A stretch of DNA of 64,000 nt from the NCBI GenBank assembly GCA_958510825.1, contig OY294047.1:37793747-37857746 (forward strand). The letters are read 5' to 3'. The translations under genes and the position numbers were made by a program. Origin of the DNA: Brachypterus glaber (Eukaryota; Arthropoda; Insecta; Coleoptera; Kateretidae). Positions 24,717-36,034 of this stretch are shown here, piece by piece. Below the pieces are notes generated by a model, which saw nothing but the letters and a program-made list of their open reading frames with translations, was not told the DNA's origin and searched no databases. Numbering within the stretch: the stretch's first letter is position 1; every line of letters starts with the position of its first letter.

Positions 24717-25685
24717 CTTAAAAATGTATATCGTGCGTGTTAAAAGTCCGCTCCCCCTTTAACTTTTAAACGGCTTAAGATATCAACTTGCTCTTTGCTT
24801 TTTAATTAAATATTTCAAGTCCAGTTTAACTGTTAACCATTACTTTTAGCAAAGCCATTTTGCTTTATAGCTTTTGTTCTGGAAAACAGTAATTCTTTTA
24901 AAATGAATAGTTCAAGTTTACTATTGAAAACTAAATTTAATTTTTATTTCTTTAGGATTACGTTAATTAATTTTGATTAATTTTACAACAATTTTATATG
25001 TTTTCTAAATGTATACAAAACTCTTAATTGAAAATTTTATTAATATTTATTAAACAAAACACTGTTGAAACCAGAAACAAAATATATTATATTAAATATA
25101 AGGTATAAGGTATCCTTTTAAAAGGTATTATTTACTTACAGAAATACAAAGTTGAATGTAAGTTATTTCTTAATATTTATTTAACTTGGGAAATAAGTAT
25201 ATATTTTAAGGCCTTTCAATTAAAAAAGTATAAGATTTACATAAAACAGCTAATATAAAAAGAGAAAATACATTTTGTGGAAGAAATGCAGAAGTTATGC
25301 AAAATGAAAAAAAAATTAACTTATTTTTTTAAGCTTATATAGGTTTGCGCATGTATGCATACAAAACATTACGAAGGGCTTTAAAATTTTTATACAGAAT
25401 CTGTGTAACACAGAAATGGATATTATACGTTTTAATAAAAGTCCCGGTTTTTCGTACCCACAGGCTGTATGATAAAACGATTTTAGTGAAAAATTGCATT
25501 CAATATCCTTACATACAGTAACTTATGGATGGAAGGCATTGATGTTTTACGAGAATTTTATGACGGACTATTTTTCAATTTTATCCAAGATTGGAAATTT
25601 ACTTTTAATGCATTTTTACATCGGCATTAAATACTACTAAGAGCGTAGATGTCTTGAGATCATTGCCGACAAGTAATAGTAGATT
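24717..25685. other. AT-rich sequence with a decayed MITE end
   Basis: AAAAGTCCGCTCCCCCTTTA near 24744 followed by ACTTTTAAACGG resembles the terminus of the MITE at 55095 and 59126. Nothing else is recognised. Confidence 0.45.
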
Positions 25686-25763
25686 ACAGGTCGACTCGGA
25701 AAATAGTACTTTTCCGAGACCATTTATAAGTCGAAGAAAAGTACCATTTTCCGGGAGACCTGT
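25686..25763. repeat. 78-bp hairpin
   Basis: ACAGGTCGACTCGGAAAATA, then GTACTTTTC, pairs with GAAAAGTAC, CATTTTCCGGGAGACCTGT. A nearby CTATTTTATTCGCAACTA (about 25770) has a complement near 26395, so the hairpin may be part of a larger element. Confidence 0.7.
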
Positions 25764-27600
25764 ATACTATTTTATTCGCAACTATTTTTATATAAAAATA
25801 AAGTACTAATTTTTTTGAAACCTAGATGTTTAAATTTAAATGAAGAAAATAGTTATAGTTATAGTTATAGTTTATTTCTTGATACATATTAAATAAGCAT
25901 GGAGAGCCCCAAATAATTCTATAATACTTGTTTTTTAGTTCTTTTCATATTTACCACAAATATTTTTTTCTGCATTTCACAAGAAAAGCAGAATCATAAA
26001 AAACTGAAATTCCACATACGCGTAACCTAAATAAACAACCACAAAAAAAACATTTGTTGATAGCTCACAAGGCACCGTTTATAACGTTTATTATCCTTCT
26101 CAGTCTCAAAAGTAAAAACATTGACTAAAACTGTATATTTAAGTTTTTTAAACGAAATGTATTAGATTATATTCGTGTTTATTATGACAATAGCAGTTCA
26201 GCCATCTTGCTTCAGGCATTAATAATAATTGGTGTCGCCATCTAGCGGACATTGATGATTTATAATGTAGACCAGTAATAATTAGTTTACTGGTCTCTAT
26301 TTTTCATTACAGGTCAGGTCCAGGCGTGAAAACAGTGGGACAAGAAATCACGTGCTTAACTGTAATAATACATGTAATGTATGTATTACATATGCAGTTG
26401 CGAATAAAAATTTTTAACCATGTTTTTTACTCATTTCTCGACGTTTAAGACCTTCCTGAGTCGAAATCAGTAAAAAGAATAGCGTCCGTCTGTGCCCTCT
26501 ATCTGTTTCTCTATAAACTAGATAACTCTCTTTAAAAAAAGGATATCGACAACCGGTTTTTCGCATATTGATTCTTGTAATCTTTCGAATTAGATTTTAA
26601 GGGTAAACGATTAGGCCATAATCATTAGGGTAAGCGGTAAGAATGGCGTAAAACTCCTATTTTTAGAGTTTTTTTTTTGTAATAAATAATAATTATTATT
26701 TTTGGCTTTTATAAATTTAGCGCTTAATTATTTTTTTCCTTTAACTAATTGAAAAATGTTATAAACTATTTTTTCCTAAAATAAAGTGTTTTCAAAATAT
26801 TGGCGTTTAAAGCAGTAAAATGTTTTTTTTAGCATAACTCATTTATTATCCATTTCAATAAATTATATTTTTAATGAAAGCACTTTTTAAACCCTATAAA
26901 AAATACTGTTGCCAACCAAATAATAATTTTCCCCATAGATCTAGGTTCATTAAAATCAAAAACGAAAAAAATTAAAAAAAAATAAAAAAAAAATTAAAAA
27001 AATCAAGTTTTTCAAAAAAAAAATTTTTTTTCCAAAAAAAGTTTCTTTTTTCTTAAAACGAAAAATAAATTGAAAAAAAAAATTTTAAACAATAGTTTTT
27101 ACCCCATCTTACTCCCAATCAGATTTTTACCGAAAACATTCCCTGTCTAGAACTTATTAATCAACTTATGGTCCAAATTTTAAGCCTTTAGCCCGAAGCG
27201 TTCTTGAGTTATCGTAGTCACAAATTTCCCGGACACAGAGCGGTCTGTTGATATTAAGCCTTTCAAAAGCCTTTCAAAAGTTAAAGCTGGGAGGACTTTA
27301 GACACGCACTGTACATCAATTTACTGAATCAAAATAGTTTATTTAAAACAAACCAATACGAAAACGAAACCGTTTATACCTGCAGATTAAGGTAATATGT
27401 TGGTACCATATTGTGGAATTTTAAAAACTTAGCCTGAATCTTACAAACCAGTTTGGCCCGTCTAGCAATTTTTTAATCGCCTAAAGATAGTTTACATCGA
27501 TTCCTTAATCGACATATTATTAAAACAACAATTAAAACAAATATTTTTAAATTTTGTCTTTAATAATGTGTAGACAATAACAAATGGAAAATTATTGCTT
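25764..27600. other. AT-rich sequence with homopolymer tract
   Basis: It contains a GTTATA repeat (25855-25875), a GACCAGTAAT/TTTACTGGTC hairpin (26269-26296), and a poly-A/poly-T tract at 26960-27090. No gene is recognised. Confidence 0.5.
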
Positions 27601-27804
27601 ATATAGTGTTTGTAATACCATTAAAAAGGTTTTAGTATGAAAGAACCTAAACTTCTAGAATTTAAAGTTTTCTACACTAATGAAATAGTATATTACATAA
27701 CTAATGTGGAAAGTGATATATTTCACGCGAGTGAGAAAGTTTACGAACGAGCCGTTAGGCGAGTGAGAAAACCCCACGAGTGTAAGAAATACACTTTCCA
27801 AAAG

Positions 27805-28851
27805 ATGGCGGCGAATACAGTTGTAGCGAATAATGTCGCGAAAAATAACGAAAATCTTAGCGAATTAAATGGTGTAAAATGTCCTACATGTAATAGAAAA
27901 GTTGTTAATGGAAAAAACTGTGTTTTGTGCGATAAACTGGTGCATAATAATTGTGTTTACTATGACAACGAGAAAAAACCGAACGGCAGTATATGCGGCC
28001 TATGCCGAACTGATTCAAGCGACTTCCTAAATAAAACTGTAATCGACTTATCTGAAGGAAATGAAAACCAAGGTAACTCAAATAACGAAATTTTGCAAGA
28101 AAATTTAAGATTGCAAAATGAAAATACCCTTCTAAAAAAACTAATCCATGAAATGGATGAAAAAAATCAGCTGTTGAAATTTAAAATCGATATTCTAGAA
28201 GGTCAAAATATCAAAACAAAACAAAGCGTACAGGAGCGCCCATCTAGCGGCGACGGGACGAAGCTTCAAAAGGGTGTGGCAAAGAAACAAACCGATCATT
28301 CTTTTTCAATGGTCGACAATATTGACAGAAGTAAACAAAAACTAGACGAGGCCCGGAAACAGGCGAATTTTAATAAACTGGAAGCTGAAACAAACAGAAA
28401 AATGAATGAGATTATTCAACTTGGCAACATGAAGTCGCATGATAGTGAATTATGGGTCAAGCCAAGGTATTTAAGAAAATGTGAAAGCAAAGCACAAGTA
28501 TCGAGAAAAAGCTCTACAATAATAGGCACATCTCAAATAGACACAGGCTTTAAAGCTGCTGAAAAGCACGCGTGGTTATTCGTAGGAAGGTGCCGAAGCG
28601 ATATGACAACTGACAAACTAAAGTCACATGTAAATAAACAATTTCCTGAAATTAGCCTGGACATCGAAGAAATTCAGAAACATGCAATGAATTTTAGCAA
28701 GAGCAAAGCCTTTAAAGTTGGTTTCCAATATAACCTGCTTGACAAACTATTTGTTCAAAATGTTTGGCCGGAAAATGTCATAGTAAAAAAGTTTGATTTT
28801 TTTCGATACAAAAAGCAAACTGCAGGAAGCCAACTGCATGTCTCAGGATAA
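27805..28851 (+). CDS. LINE ORF1 protein: PHD-type finger, coiled coil, RRM-like C-terminus
   Basis: The frame is open from 27637 (404 codons), but the ATG at 27805 (MAANTVVANN) is the better start. It follows a purine-rich context, and the 56 codons before it read through a hairpin repeat. Numbering from 27637, residues 82-123 hold the C/H pattern CPTC, CVLC, a H-x2-C pair, and CGLC. Residues about 153-197 are a leucine/glutamate-rich coiled coil. Residues about 313-400, beginning WLFVGRC, fit the RRM-like domain of insect Jockey/CR1 ORF1 proteins and end with WPENVIVKKF. Such proteins bind the element RNA and form particles needed for retrotransposition. The stop overlaps the ORF2 start by 14 nt, suggesting coupled translation. 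No internal stop is present. Confidence 0.85.
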   Translation: MAANTVVANNVAKNNENLSELNGVKCPTCNRKVVNGKNCVLCDKLVHNNCVYYDNEKKPNGSICGLCRTDSSDFLNKTVIDLSEGNENQGNSNNEILQENLRLQNENTLLKKLIHEMDEKNQLLKFKIDILEGQNIKTKQSVQERPSSGDGTKLQKGVAKKQTDHSFSMVDNIDRSKQKLDEARKQANFNKLEAETNRKMNEIIQLGNMKSHDSELWVKPRYLRKCESKAQVSRKSSTIIGTSQIDTGFKAAEKHAWLFVGRCRSDMTTDKLKSHVNKQFPEISLDIEEIQKHAMNFSKSKAFKVGFQYNLLDKLFVQNVWPENVIVKKFDFFRYKKQTAGSQLHVSG

Positions 28852-31757
28852 ATGCAGTGATAACCTGAATAAATTAAAGCAAAACGATAATCTAACTCTT
28901 AAAATAATGCAGATAAACTGCCAGTCATATTTCAATAAAGTGGATAACATAGAGTCACTACTGTACCAAAACAGTCCAGATGTAGTTAGTCTGGTAGAGC
29001 ACTGGGCAACTAAAGATAATATTGAATATATGGTGTTGGACGGATACAATCCAGTAACATCCTATTTTAGAACTCAACATATACATGGTGGTAGTGCCTT
29101 GTTTGTGAAAGAAAACTGGAATAAAAGCTGTACAATAATAAATATGTCTGAGTTTAGTGAGGAAATCCACTGTGAAATAAGTGCGATGAAACTAAAAGTG
29201 GGTGAATATAAATGTTGCATTCTAAGCGTATACAGGTCGCCTAATGGCAACTTTGAGACCTTCGTGGGAAGGATAACAGCAGCACTTGTACACTGTGCAC
29301 AGTTCAACTTGGATATATTTTTGTGTGGAGACCTAAACATACACTACTTTGAAAACACAATAGAATTGCAGGTATTTATAGACCTAGTAGAGTGCTTTAA
29401 TTTAAAATGTACAAATATGACAGATTACACCAGAGTATATGCAAATAAAAATGGAACAATTTCTTATTCTAAGATTGACTATATATTAGCTAGTGTAGAT
29501 TTAACTTGTGAAACTAGGGTATTCCCTCCCCATTTTGGGGATCACCTAGTTTTAGAACTTAGCTGCAAAATAAACATAACCTCTAAAAACTCAAACAAAA
29601 ACAAAACTCTTAACCAAGTACGTAGAAATATATCTAGTGAAAATCTAGAAAACCTAAAAGCATTTCTAGAATTAAGTAGTTTTGAAAGCATCTATTCTAG
29701 TTTCGGTGATGTTGATGCTGTCTTTGATAACTTTATGAATTTACTAATAGGTGCTATCGACATCTGTTGCCCAAAAACAAACAAAAAAAAACAACAGCCC
29801 CATACAAAACAAAAATTGGGTTACCCAAGAAGTTATACTGTCTAGTAGAAACCTTAAAAATATTTTTTGGCTAGCAAAAAGTCTAAATGATGGTATTTCA
29901 CTTCTGCAATATCAAAACGCTAAAAAGAAACATAATGTACTAATAAAAAACACTAAGCAAAAATATTACCATGAATTGATCGAAAAATCTAATAATAAAC
30001 AAAAAAGCATTTGGCAACTCACTAATAAGACACTAGGGCGGGTTAAAAAATCAGACAATCTAATAATCAATGAAAATAATAAAGAAATATCAGACCCAGA
30101 TACTGTTGCACAAATTTTTGGTAATTATTTTTCTAGCGCCACAAAAAATAGCCTCGAAAACCACTTTGGTAACAAAATGTCTAGTAAATGTACTGTCTCA
30201 GAAAGTGTAGACAGTCTATTTAAATTTGATCCAGTTAGTAGTGAGGAAATCTCAAAAATAATAAAAAATCTTAAAAATACAAAAAGCGTTGGACCAGACA
30301 GTATATCTACAAAAATTCTTAAATCCATAACAGAGCAAATATCTAAACCATTGGCGCACCTTATAAATTTTTCGGTAGAAAGGGGTAAATTTCCATCGTT
30401 GTTAAAGACAGCCTCTATAATCCCAGTATACAAAAAAAACGACACCAAGGATAAGGTCAACTACAGACCTGTCGCCATTTTGAATGTGATCTCAAAGGTT
30501 TTTGAAAGAGCAGTGTATGTGCGCCTGGTGGATTATTTAGATAAGCACAATATATTAACAGAATATCAACATGGATTTAGAAGGGGCAGGTCGACAGAGA
30601 GTGCGGCCCATGCCTTCACAAAATATATCTATAAAAAGTTGGATGAGGGATTACATGTGGCCGGGCTCTTTTTTGACCTGTCCCGAGCATTCGATTGTCT
30701 AAATATACCATTTACAAAAGAAAAACTCTTTAATTTAGGAATCCGAAATAATATACTTCTATGGCTTATAGATTTTTTAAAAAATAGGGAAATATTTGTA
30801 AGAGTAGGTAGGGCTATGTCAAAACTTTTCAAGATTGACATAGGCGTACCTCAGGGGTCTGTGCTGGGACCCCTCATATTTTTACTTTATGTTAACGACA
30901 TGCCCAGTCATATAATCGCTGAAACTATCGCCATGTTCGCGGATGATACGTCTTTCGCGGTCTCAGCACAGACCCTTGAAGACCTAAAAATAAAAATTAA
31001 TGAAATAATATCTTTATTCCTAAAATGGTGTAATGACAACAATCTTATCCTGAATTTGGAAAAAACAGAACTATTATATTTTAATAACACAAATGTAGAT
31101 TCACTCGAAATAAGAATAAATGAAAAAATAATCCTCCCGGCGCGCAGCACAAAATTTCTGGGAATATATTTAGACCGCAGTCTACGATGGGCAGATCAAA
31201 TAGACTTCATCTCAAAAAAAATAAATAAGGCGTACTATGCCATTTCCAAATTAAAAACCACACTGCCCCTCAAGGGTATCTTAAGTGTATATTATAGTCT
31301 AGTTTACAGTCAGCTAAATTATAATATAATCCTGTGGGGTAGTGGTGTAAATTGGGAGAGGGTTTTTATTGCCCAAAAAAGAATTATTCGTAAAATATTT
31401 AATATCAAATTTAGGGATTCGTGTAAGGAATATTTTAAAAAATATAAATTAATGACAATGCCATGCGTATACATTTATAGGTGTCTGCTGTTTATTCGTG
31501 AAAATATTTCTCTTTATAATAAAAATTCTGATAATCATAATTATAGCACAAGGAGCTGCAATGCACTGTGCATTCCTGCCCACAAAACAGCTAGATATGA
31601 AAAATCTGTAACATATATTGGAATAAAACTTTACAATAAGCTACCAGACGGCTATAAATGTATAAGCTTGCGCGAATTTAGCATCAAAATTAAAAAATTA
31701 CTTTTGGAAAGGGCATACTACGCCTTAAATGAGTTTTTAGAGGATGAAAATTTTTAA
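28838..31757 (+). pseudogene. LINE ORF2: endonuclease plus reverse transcriptase, one frameshift
   Basis: The ATG at 28838 (MSQDKCSD) overlaps the ORF1 stop. The endonuclease keeps each expected catalytic position: N27 in QINCQS, E54 in LVEHW, Y132 in YRSP, D165 and N167 in GDLN, D214 in SKID, and D235-H236 in GDH. That frame stops at 29845. The reverse transcriptase continues in the next frame, open from 29751 to 31757, with FFDLSRAFD (motif A), GVPQGSVLGPLIF (motif B) and FADD (motif C, residues 396-399 of that frame). A conserved C-terminal tail follows (YIGIKLYNKLP). The shift most likely lies in the A-rich run at about 29777-29793, just before NWVTQEVI. The enzyme nicks target DNA and copies element RNA there. 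Without correction or ribosomal frameshifting, the copy cannot make one polypeptide. Confidence 0.9.
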
Positions 31758-31882
31758 CAAAAATGTAAACGTAATTTTATGTAAACGTAATTTTATGTAT
31801 GATATGTATTTATTTTGACTTGTATATCCACCTTAAGGTGGCACTTGTATGTATTTATATTAAAATTAAATTAAATTAAAAT

Positions 31883-32596
31883 ATGTACACTATTTTTCCT
31901 ACGATCCAAAAAAAATATTAAGTTTAAACTTCAAGAATTTTTCATTTAATATTTTCTAATTTTTATTACTTATGCCGAGAATTTTTGAGAAAAGCAAAAC
32001 ACAAAATAACATACAAATGTATATATGTATGTCAACAGGAAATATGTTTGTTATTTAGATTTCGTTTTCTTGGTTTTATATTTAATACAACATTTTATGG
32101 AAGCTCAACACTGTTTAATGGGTTGTCTAACCGCAAGCATCTTTTAAATCAAGGAAAATTTGACAATGTTTTACATTTCATAAGGAAATATTTATGTTTT
32201 TTATAAAATGTAAGGTAACTAAATCACAAATTAAGTAATATTTATAAAATCTAGACATTAATAAAACATATTAAGTTATAATGACCTGGGTCAAAATAGT
32301 AAGGTTATAACTATAGTTTTTGTTTTTGATATGAAAAACAGAAATATCTGGAAGGAAAAACATAAAAGACATCAAAAAAGTCTGTAACGAAAAGTGGAAA
32401 ATGGCATATAAAACAAGGTGACTAAAATTCGTAAAATTTACAACTTAAATATCTAAACAAAATTAGGCAAACCTACATAGATATATCAAACAAGGGTGAT
32501 ATTGGGCGTTTTCTAAAGAACAAGAGAGTGTGGTAGATGTTATTTTCATAATGGATCGTAGTAAAAAAATTTTACAAAGTCGACCGTGTAGTCCTA
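31883..32596. other. AT-rich sequence, no recognised feature
   Basis: A TTTTTCCTACGATCC stretch at about 31895 resembles the arms of the 2.8-3.5 kb element. No gene is seen. Confidence 0.5.
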
Positions 32597-32698
32597 AATT
32601 GACACAAAATTGTGTTAAAGTGTTTAAAATTGTGTAAATTATGAAAAACGTGTTGAAATTACACAATTTACGCAATTTAACACGATTCCGTGTCAGTT
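32597..32698. repeat. 102-bp palindromic MITE-like hairpin
   Basis: AAATTGACACAAAATTGTGT and TAAAGTGTTTAAAATTGTG on the left pair with CACAATTTACGCAATTTAAC and ACGATTCCGTGTCAGTT on the right. Confidence 0.75.
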
Positions 32699-33270
32699 CC
32701 GATGACAGTAAAGTTAGATTTTAATTGTAAAAGAAATATACTAAGGTCATTTTTTTGATAAAATCACATATTATATGAAAGGGGGCTATCCGAAAAGCTT
32801 AAATCGAGATTTTCATATTGCTATGTGGTGGCTTGAGGTCGCCATATTATAAAACGTGAATTGCTCCATATCTCCGAAACTATTGGTCTCAGCGAAAAAG
32901 TTTCAGAACCCAAAGTTGTAGATAACATAGGCCCACAAAACAAAAAAAAAGTAACCTGAACTTTTAACGAGACAGGTCTATTCTTATTTCTTTTTCATCG
33001 CTGAATCCAAATCCGAAGTCAGTTTAAGGGGTTTCTCAGTGAGAAAAATGCAAAAAACATGATGTTTTATGTTTTTTGTATGTTTTTTTGGAATTAAAAA
33101 AAATAACGGAAAATGATAAAACTAATCTGGCTTCAAATTTTAATTCTACGGATCAAAATACATCGAAAAACATATTTCGTTTTTTATTCACGAAGTTTGA
33201 AATTGGAAAACTGTAACAGCGCGTAACAGCCAACCTCAAAAAAGTATCTTGATCTGGAGACAAGAGGTAT

Positions 33271-33283
<13 letters not shown>

Positions 33284-33312
<29 letters not shown>

Positions 33313-33313
33313 T
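33284..33313. repeat. (ATA)n microsatellite
   Basis: About nine ATA units inside the loop of the large inverted repeat. Confidence 0.9.
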
Positions 33314-33763
33314 TTATTGAATAAAAAGATACAATAAATATGCTATAAGCACCTAAACGCAATTAGTGCATTTGTATGTGCATTATAAATACAAAATAAT
33401 AATAATAATATAAATACAAAATAATACTATCCTTTGAGATAATACTATTCATTATGGAATAGAAAACTTACAATCTAAAATTTAGAAAAACTATATAACA
33501 TTTCAAGAAACAGTTAAACCAATATCAAAACATACAAAAAATTAAATAATTTAAAAGAGTATAAAATAAAAACAAACAGTTTTAAAATTTAAAAATAGAC
33601 ATAATGTGTAGGTAAGAGACAAACAAATAGAAACATAGACGAACAATATTAAAATTTAAAATATAGTTTTTAAAAAAGGGTTGATAAATAATTTGTATTG
33701 AAGGTAAGTAGGTAAGAAAGTAGTATATATACATATATACATATATCATATTTAAGTGTATTT

Positions 33764-33768
<5 letters not shown>

Positions 33769-33829
<61 letters not shown>
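33769..33829. repeat. (TA)n microsatellite
   Basis: About 30 uninterrupted TA units. Tyr/Ile-rich open frames on both strands here are artefacts of the repeat. Confidence 0.95.
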
Positions 33830-33833
<4 letters not shown>

Positions 33834-34248
33834 TTTGACACACTAAATCCGAATCTACCACCAGAATTGGTCTTGCTAACCTCAAAAAAATACCTCAAAA
33901 TTGTCCTTGCAGCTACAGTTTTCAAAGTCCTGCAAGGGTCAAAATTTCGTGAAAAAAAACTAATATGTTTTTCGATATATTTTGATCCGTAAAATTCAAA
34001 TTTTAAGTCAGATAAGTGTTATCTTTTTCAGTTTTTTTTTTACAAAAAACCATACAAAAACCATAAAAAATCATGTTTTTTGCATTTTTCTTGAAAATCA
34101 CTGGGAAACCCCTTAATCTGAATTTGGATTTGGATTCAGCGTTAAAAATACATAAGAATAGACCTGTCTTATCAAAAGTTCAGGATAATTTTTTTTGTTT
34201 TGTGGGCCTGCGTAATTAAATTAACTTTTATTTTTATATAATATATTT

Positions 34249-34603
34249 CTGTGCGGGCAATAGTTTTGAGGTTATGCGCATTTCAATATTTTTTTCACTC
34301 ATTCGCATTTTTCTTGTTTCCGGTAAAAGTTAGGTGCATGTACCCTGCATAAAAATGACAGTAAATGGAATGATCTACAATATGTCAATAATTACTATAG
34401 CACAATCTGCAATTAAGTTTTAAAAAGTCAAAAACCGACTGACTTCACGGATATATCTTCAATTTATAGCAAAATCTTGGAAATTTTACCTACATTATTT
34501 TTTATGAATGTATGAATGCATGTACTTAACTTTTAATGAGAAAAATGGGAATAGAATGAGTAAAAACTAAAATGCACATAACCTCAAACTATTGCCCGAA
34601 CAG
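34249..34603. mobile_element. MITE of about 355 bp with GGGCAATAGTTTGAGG ends
   Basis: The left end is CTGTGCGGGCAATAGTTTTG with AGGTTATGCGCATTT. The complement of the right end is CTGTTCGGGCAATAGTTTGA with GGTTATGTGCATTTT. Inner pairing includes TTTTTCT...AAAAGTTAGGTGCATGTA. It is non-coding and sits just outside the large inverted repeat. Confidence 0.8.
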
Positions 34604-34654
34604 AAAAAAGTTCATATGAAAATAAAAGATTATTTAATTAAATTAATTAAAATT

Positions 34655-34755
34655 GTATGTCAGTCAAAATTTCTGCATGGTGATTCTTCATTTAAAACTA
34701 AACAAAAAGTTATACTTCACCAAAACACCTAAATTTAATATTAAAGAAATAATAG
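34655..34755 (+). repeat. Dispersed repeat fragment (pairs with 60540-60660)
   Basis: The block with GTGATTCTTCATTTAAAACT and CACCAAAACACCTAAATTTA resembles the reverse complement of 60540-60660 over about 95 bp. It is probably part of an element whose other end is the CAGGGTTATTCAGAACAG terminus near 60817. Confidence 0.6.
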
Positions 34756-35113
34756 CCAAAATGTTAATTGCATTGTTTTTTAAATCGGTTGCTCTCACAT
34801 TGTTACACTACATGATATTTTTTATGTACGTTTACCCAAGGAATCTCTATTTTTTATAAAAGAAATATTAATACTAGTATACATGAAAAACCTCCTTGCT
34901 TTAGCTCCAGGAGTACCAGAGTTAAAGAGTTAAAGAACCTTATTTTTAGTACAATTTTAAAGACTGCAAACACCGTGTATATTTTTAAATAATTCTCAAA
35001 CAACAAACAAATAATGAATCCTTTGAAGTAATTTTTGTTAGGACAGAAGTATGACAGGAGATGAAGAATGAAGAAAATCTATCCATTCACATTTTGATTT
35101 AAAATACACAGAG

Positions 35114-35380
35114 GAGTTATAGCATGTTTTTGTTAAAATATCCACTATACTGCGGTGTTTGTGTCTTTGAAACTAAATTGAAGGCGAGACTTTGAAGAAA
35201 GTCCCTACGGTATACATTGTCTTTACTATCACAAATTTGGTGTAGATAATTGGAAACTACTGTGGTTAATACTAACTGATGCGAGTTTACTGTTCTGCGC
35301 CGTGGTTTAATTAAGTAATCTTGTTCATCTATTGATCCTGTTCTACTAAACAAAACAGTTTCAGTCCATGAGATTTATTA
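35114..35380 (-). pseudogene. Unrecognised protein-like ORF fragment, possibly transposase-derived
   Basis: On the minus strand the frame is open from about 35380 to the stop at 35114-35116 and has no ATG near its start, so it would be an exon or a remnant. The composition is ordinary rather than AT-driven. It reads IDEQDYLIKPRRRTVNSHQL, then a hydrophobic segment, then YRRDFLQSLAFNLVSK. The last part loosely recalls the RRxFLxxLAxxLV helix near the C-terminus of piggyBac-type transposases. This is a weak resemblance, not an identification. No cysteine-rich tail follows. Confidence 0.3.
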
Positions 35381-35493
35381 ATTATGAGTAAAATGATAAT
35401 AAAAAAAAGATATGTTTGGGATAAACAAATACGGAAGTATTTTTCTGGTTTCTGCAACCAAAAACCTGGTAAAGGAAAGTGGTTGTATTGTAC

Positions 35494-35790
35494 AACCAAA
35501 AAAAAATTAAAAAAAAATTAAGTGCCAGGAACTACACCAACGCATTTTTATATTTTTGGGGTCGCTGAAACCGAATCTGACCTCAGAATTGTTCTATCAT
35601 ATCACAATTTTTTTCTACCTATAAAAACATCTAAATTTAAGGAATTTTCACACCCTTTTTTAAGTGTAGAAAAAAATTGTGACCTGTTGGAGCAATTCTG
35701 AGGTCAGATTCGGTTTCAGCGACCCCAAAAATATAAAAATGCGTTGGTGTAGTTCCTGGCACTTAATTTTTTTTAATTTTTTTTTGGTTG
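35494..35790. mobile_element. Foldback repeat, 297 bp, almost one perfect hairpin
   Basis: The left arm begins CAACCAAAAAAAAATTAAAA and passes AAGTGCCAGGAACTACACCA. The right arm is its complement, closing with GGTTG. The stem includes GGTCGCTGAAACCGAATCTG, a copy of the dispersed TTTCAGC module. The short loop lies around AACATCTAAATTTAAGG. Confidence 0.85.
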
Positions 35791-35796
35791 GCTATT

Positions 35797-36022
35797 CACA
35801 GCCACCCAAAAAAAAATTATGTGCCAGAGACTAGACCAACTCATTTTTTTCTACACTCAAAAGCATCTGAATTTAAGGAATTTTCGCACCCTTTTTTTTG
35901 AGTGTAAAAAAATTGTGATCTGATGGAGCAATTTTGAGGTCAGATTCGGTTTCAGCGAACCCGTAAATATAAAAATGAGTTGGTCTAGTCTCCGGATATG
36001 AAAAAAAAATTGTGTGGCTGTG
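35797..36022. mobile_element. Second foldback beside the first, CACAGCCAC ends, left arm shortened
   Basis: It runs from CACAGCCACCCAAAAAAAAA to TTGTGTGGCTGTG. Inner blocks match the neighbour (TGTGCCAGAGACTAGACCAA; GATTCGGTTTCAGCG), but the left copy of the TTTCAGC module is deleted. The ends match the TTA-flanked element at 45081-45475, so they belong to one terminal family. Confidence 0.75.
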
Positions 36023-36034
36023 TTATTAATGATT

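Larger units (their letters stand above)
27637..31882 (+). mobile_element. Two-ORF non-LTR retrotransposon, Jockey/CR1 superfamily
   Basis: The layout is ORF1 (PHD-type finger, coiled coil, RRM-like end), then ORF2 (apurinic-type endonuclease followed by reverse transcriptase), then a short 3' UTR ending in TTAAATTAAATTAAA (about 31862-31876). The 3' UTR has a perfect CCACCTTAAGGTGG palindrome (about 31830-31843), as LINE 3' ends often do. The 5' boundary is not certain, and I could not find a target duplication. ORF2 has one frameshift, so this copy is probably inactive but young. Confidence 0.9.
32930..34209. mobile_element. Large inverted repeat of about 1.28 kb with microsatellites in the loop
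   Basis: The left arm, about 32930-33205, begins AGGCCCACAAAACAAAAAA and passes GAGACAGGTCTATTCTTAT, GCTGAATCCAAATCC and GATCAAAATACATCGAAAAA. The right arm, about 33945-34209, is its complement. The loop holds (ATA)n at 33284-33313 and (TA)n at 33769-33829. No transposase is encoded. Confidence 0.75.

Noticed and set aside
33670..33992. Two tyrosine/isoleucine ORFs
   Set aside because: They are translations of a (TA)n microsatellite.
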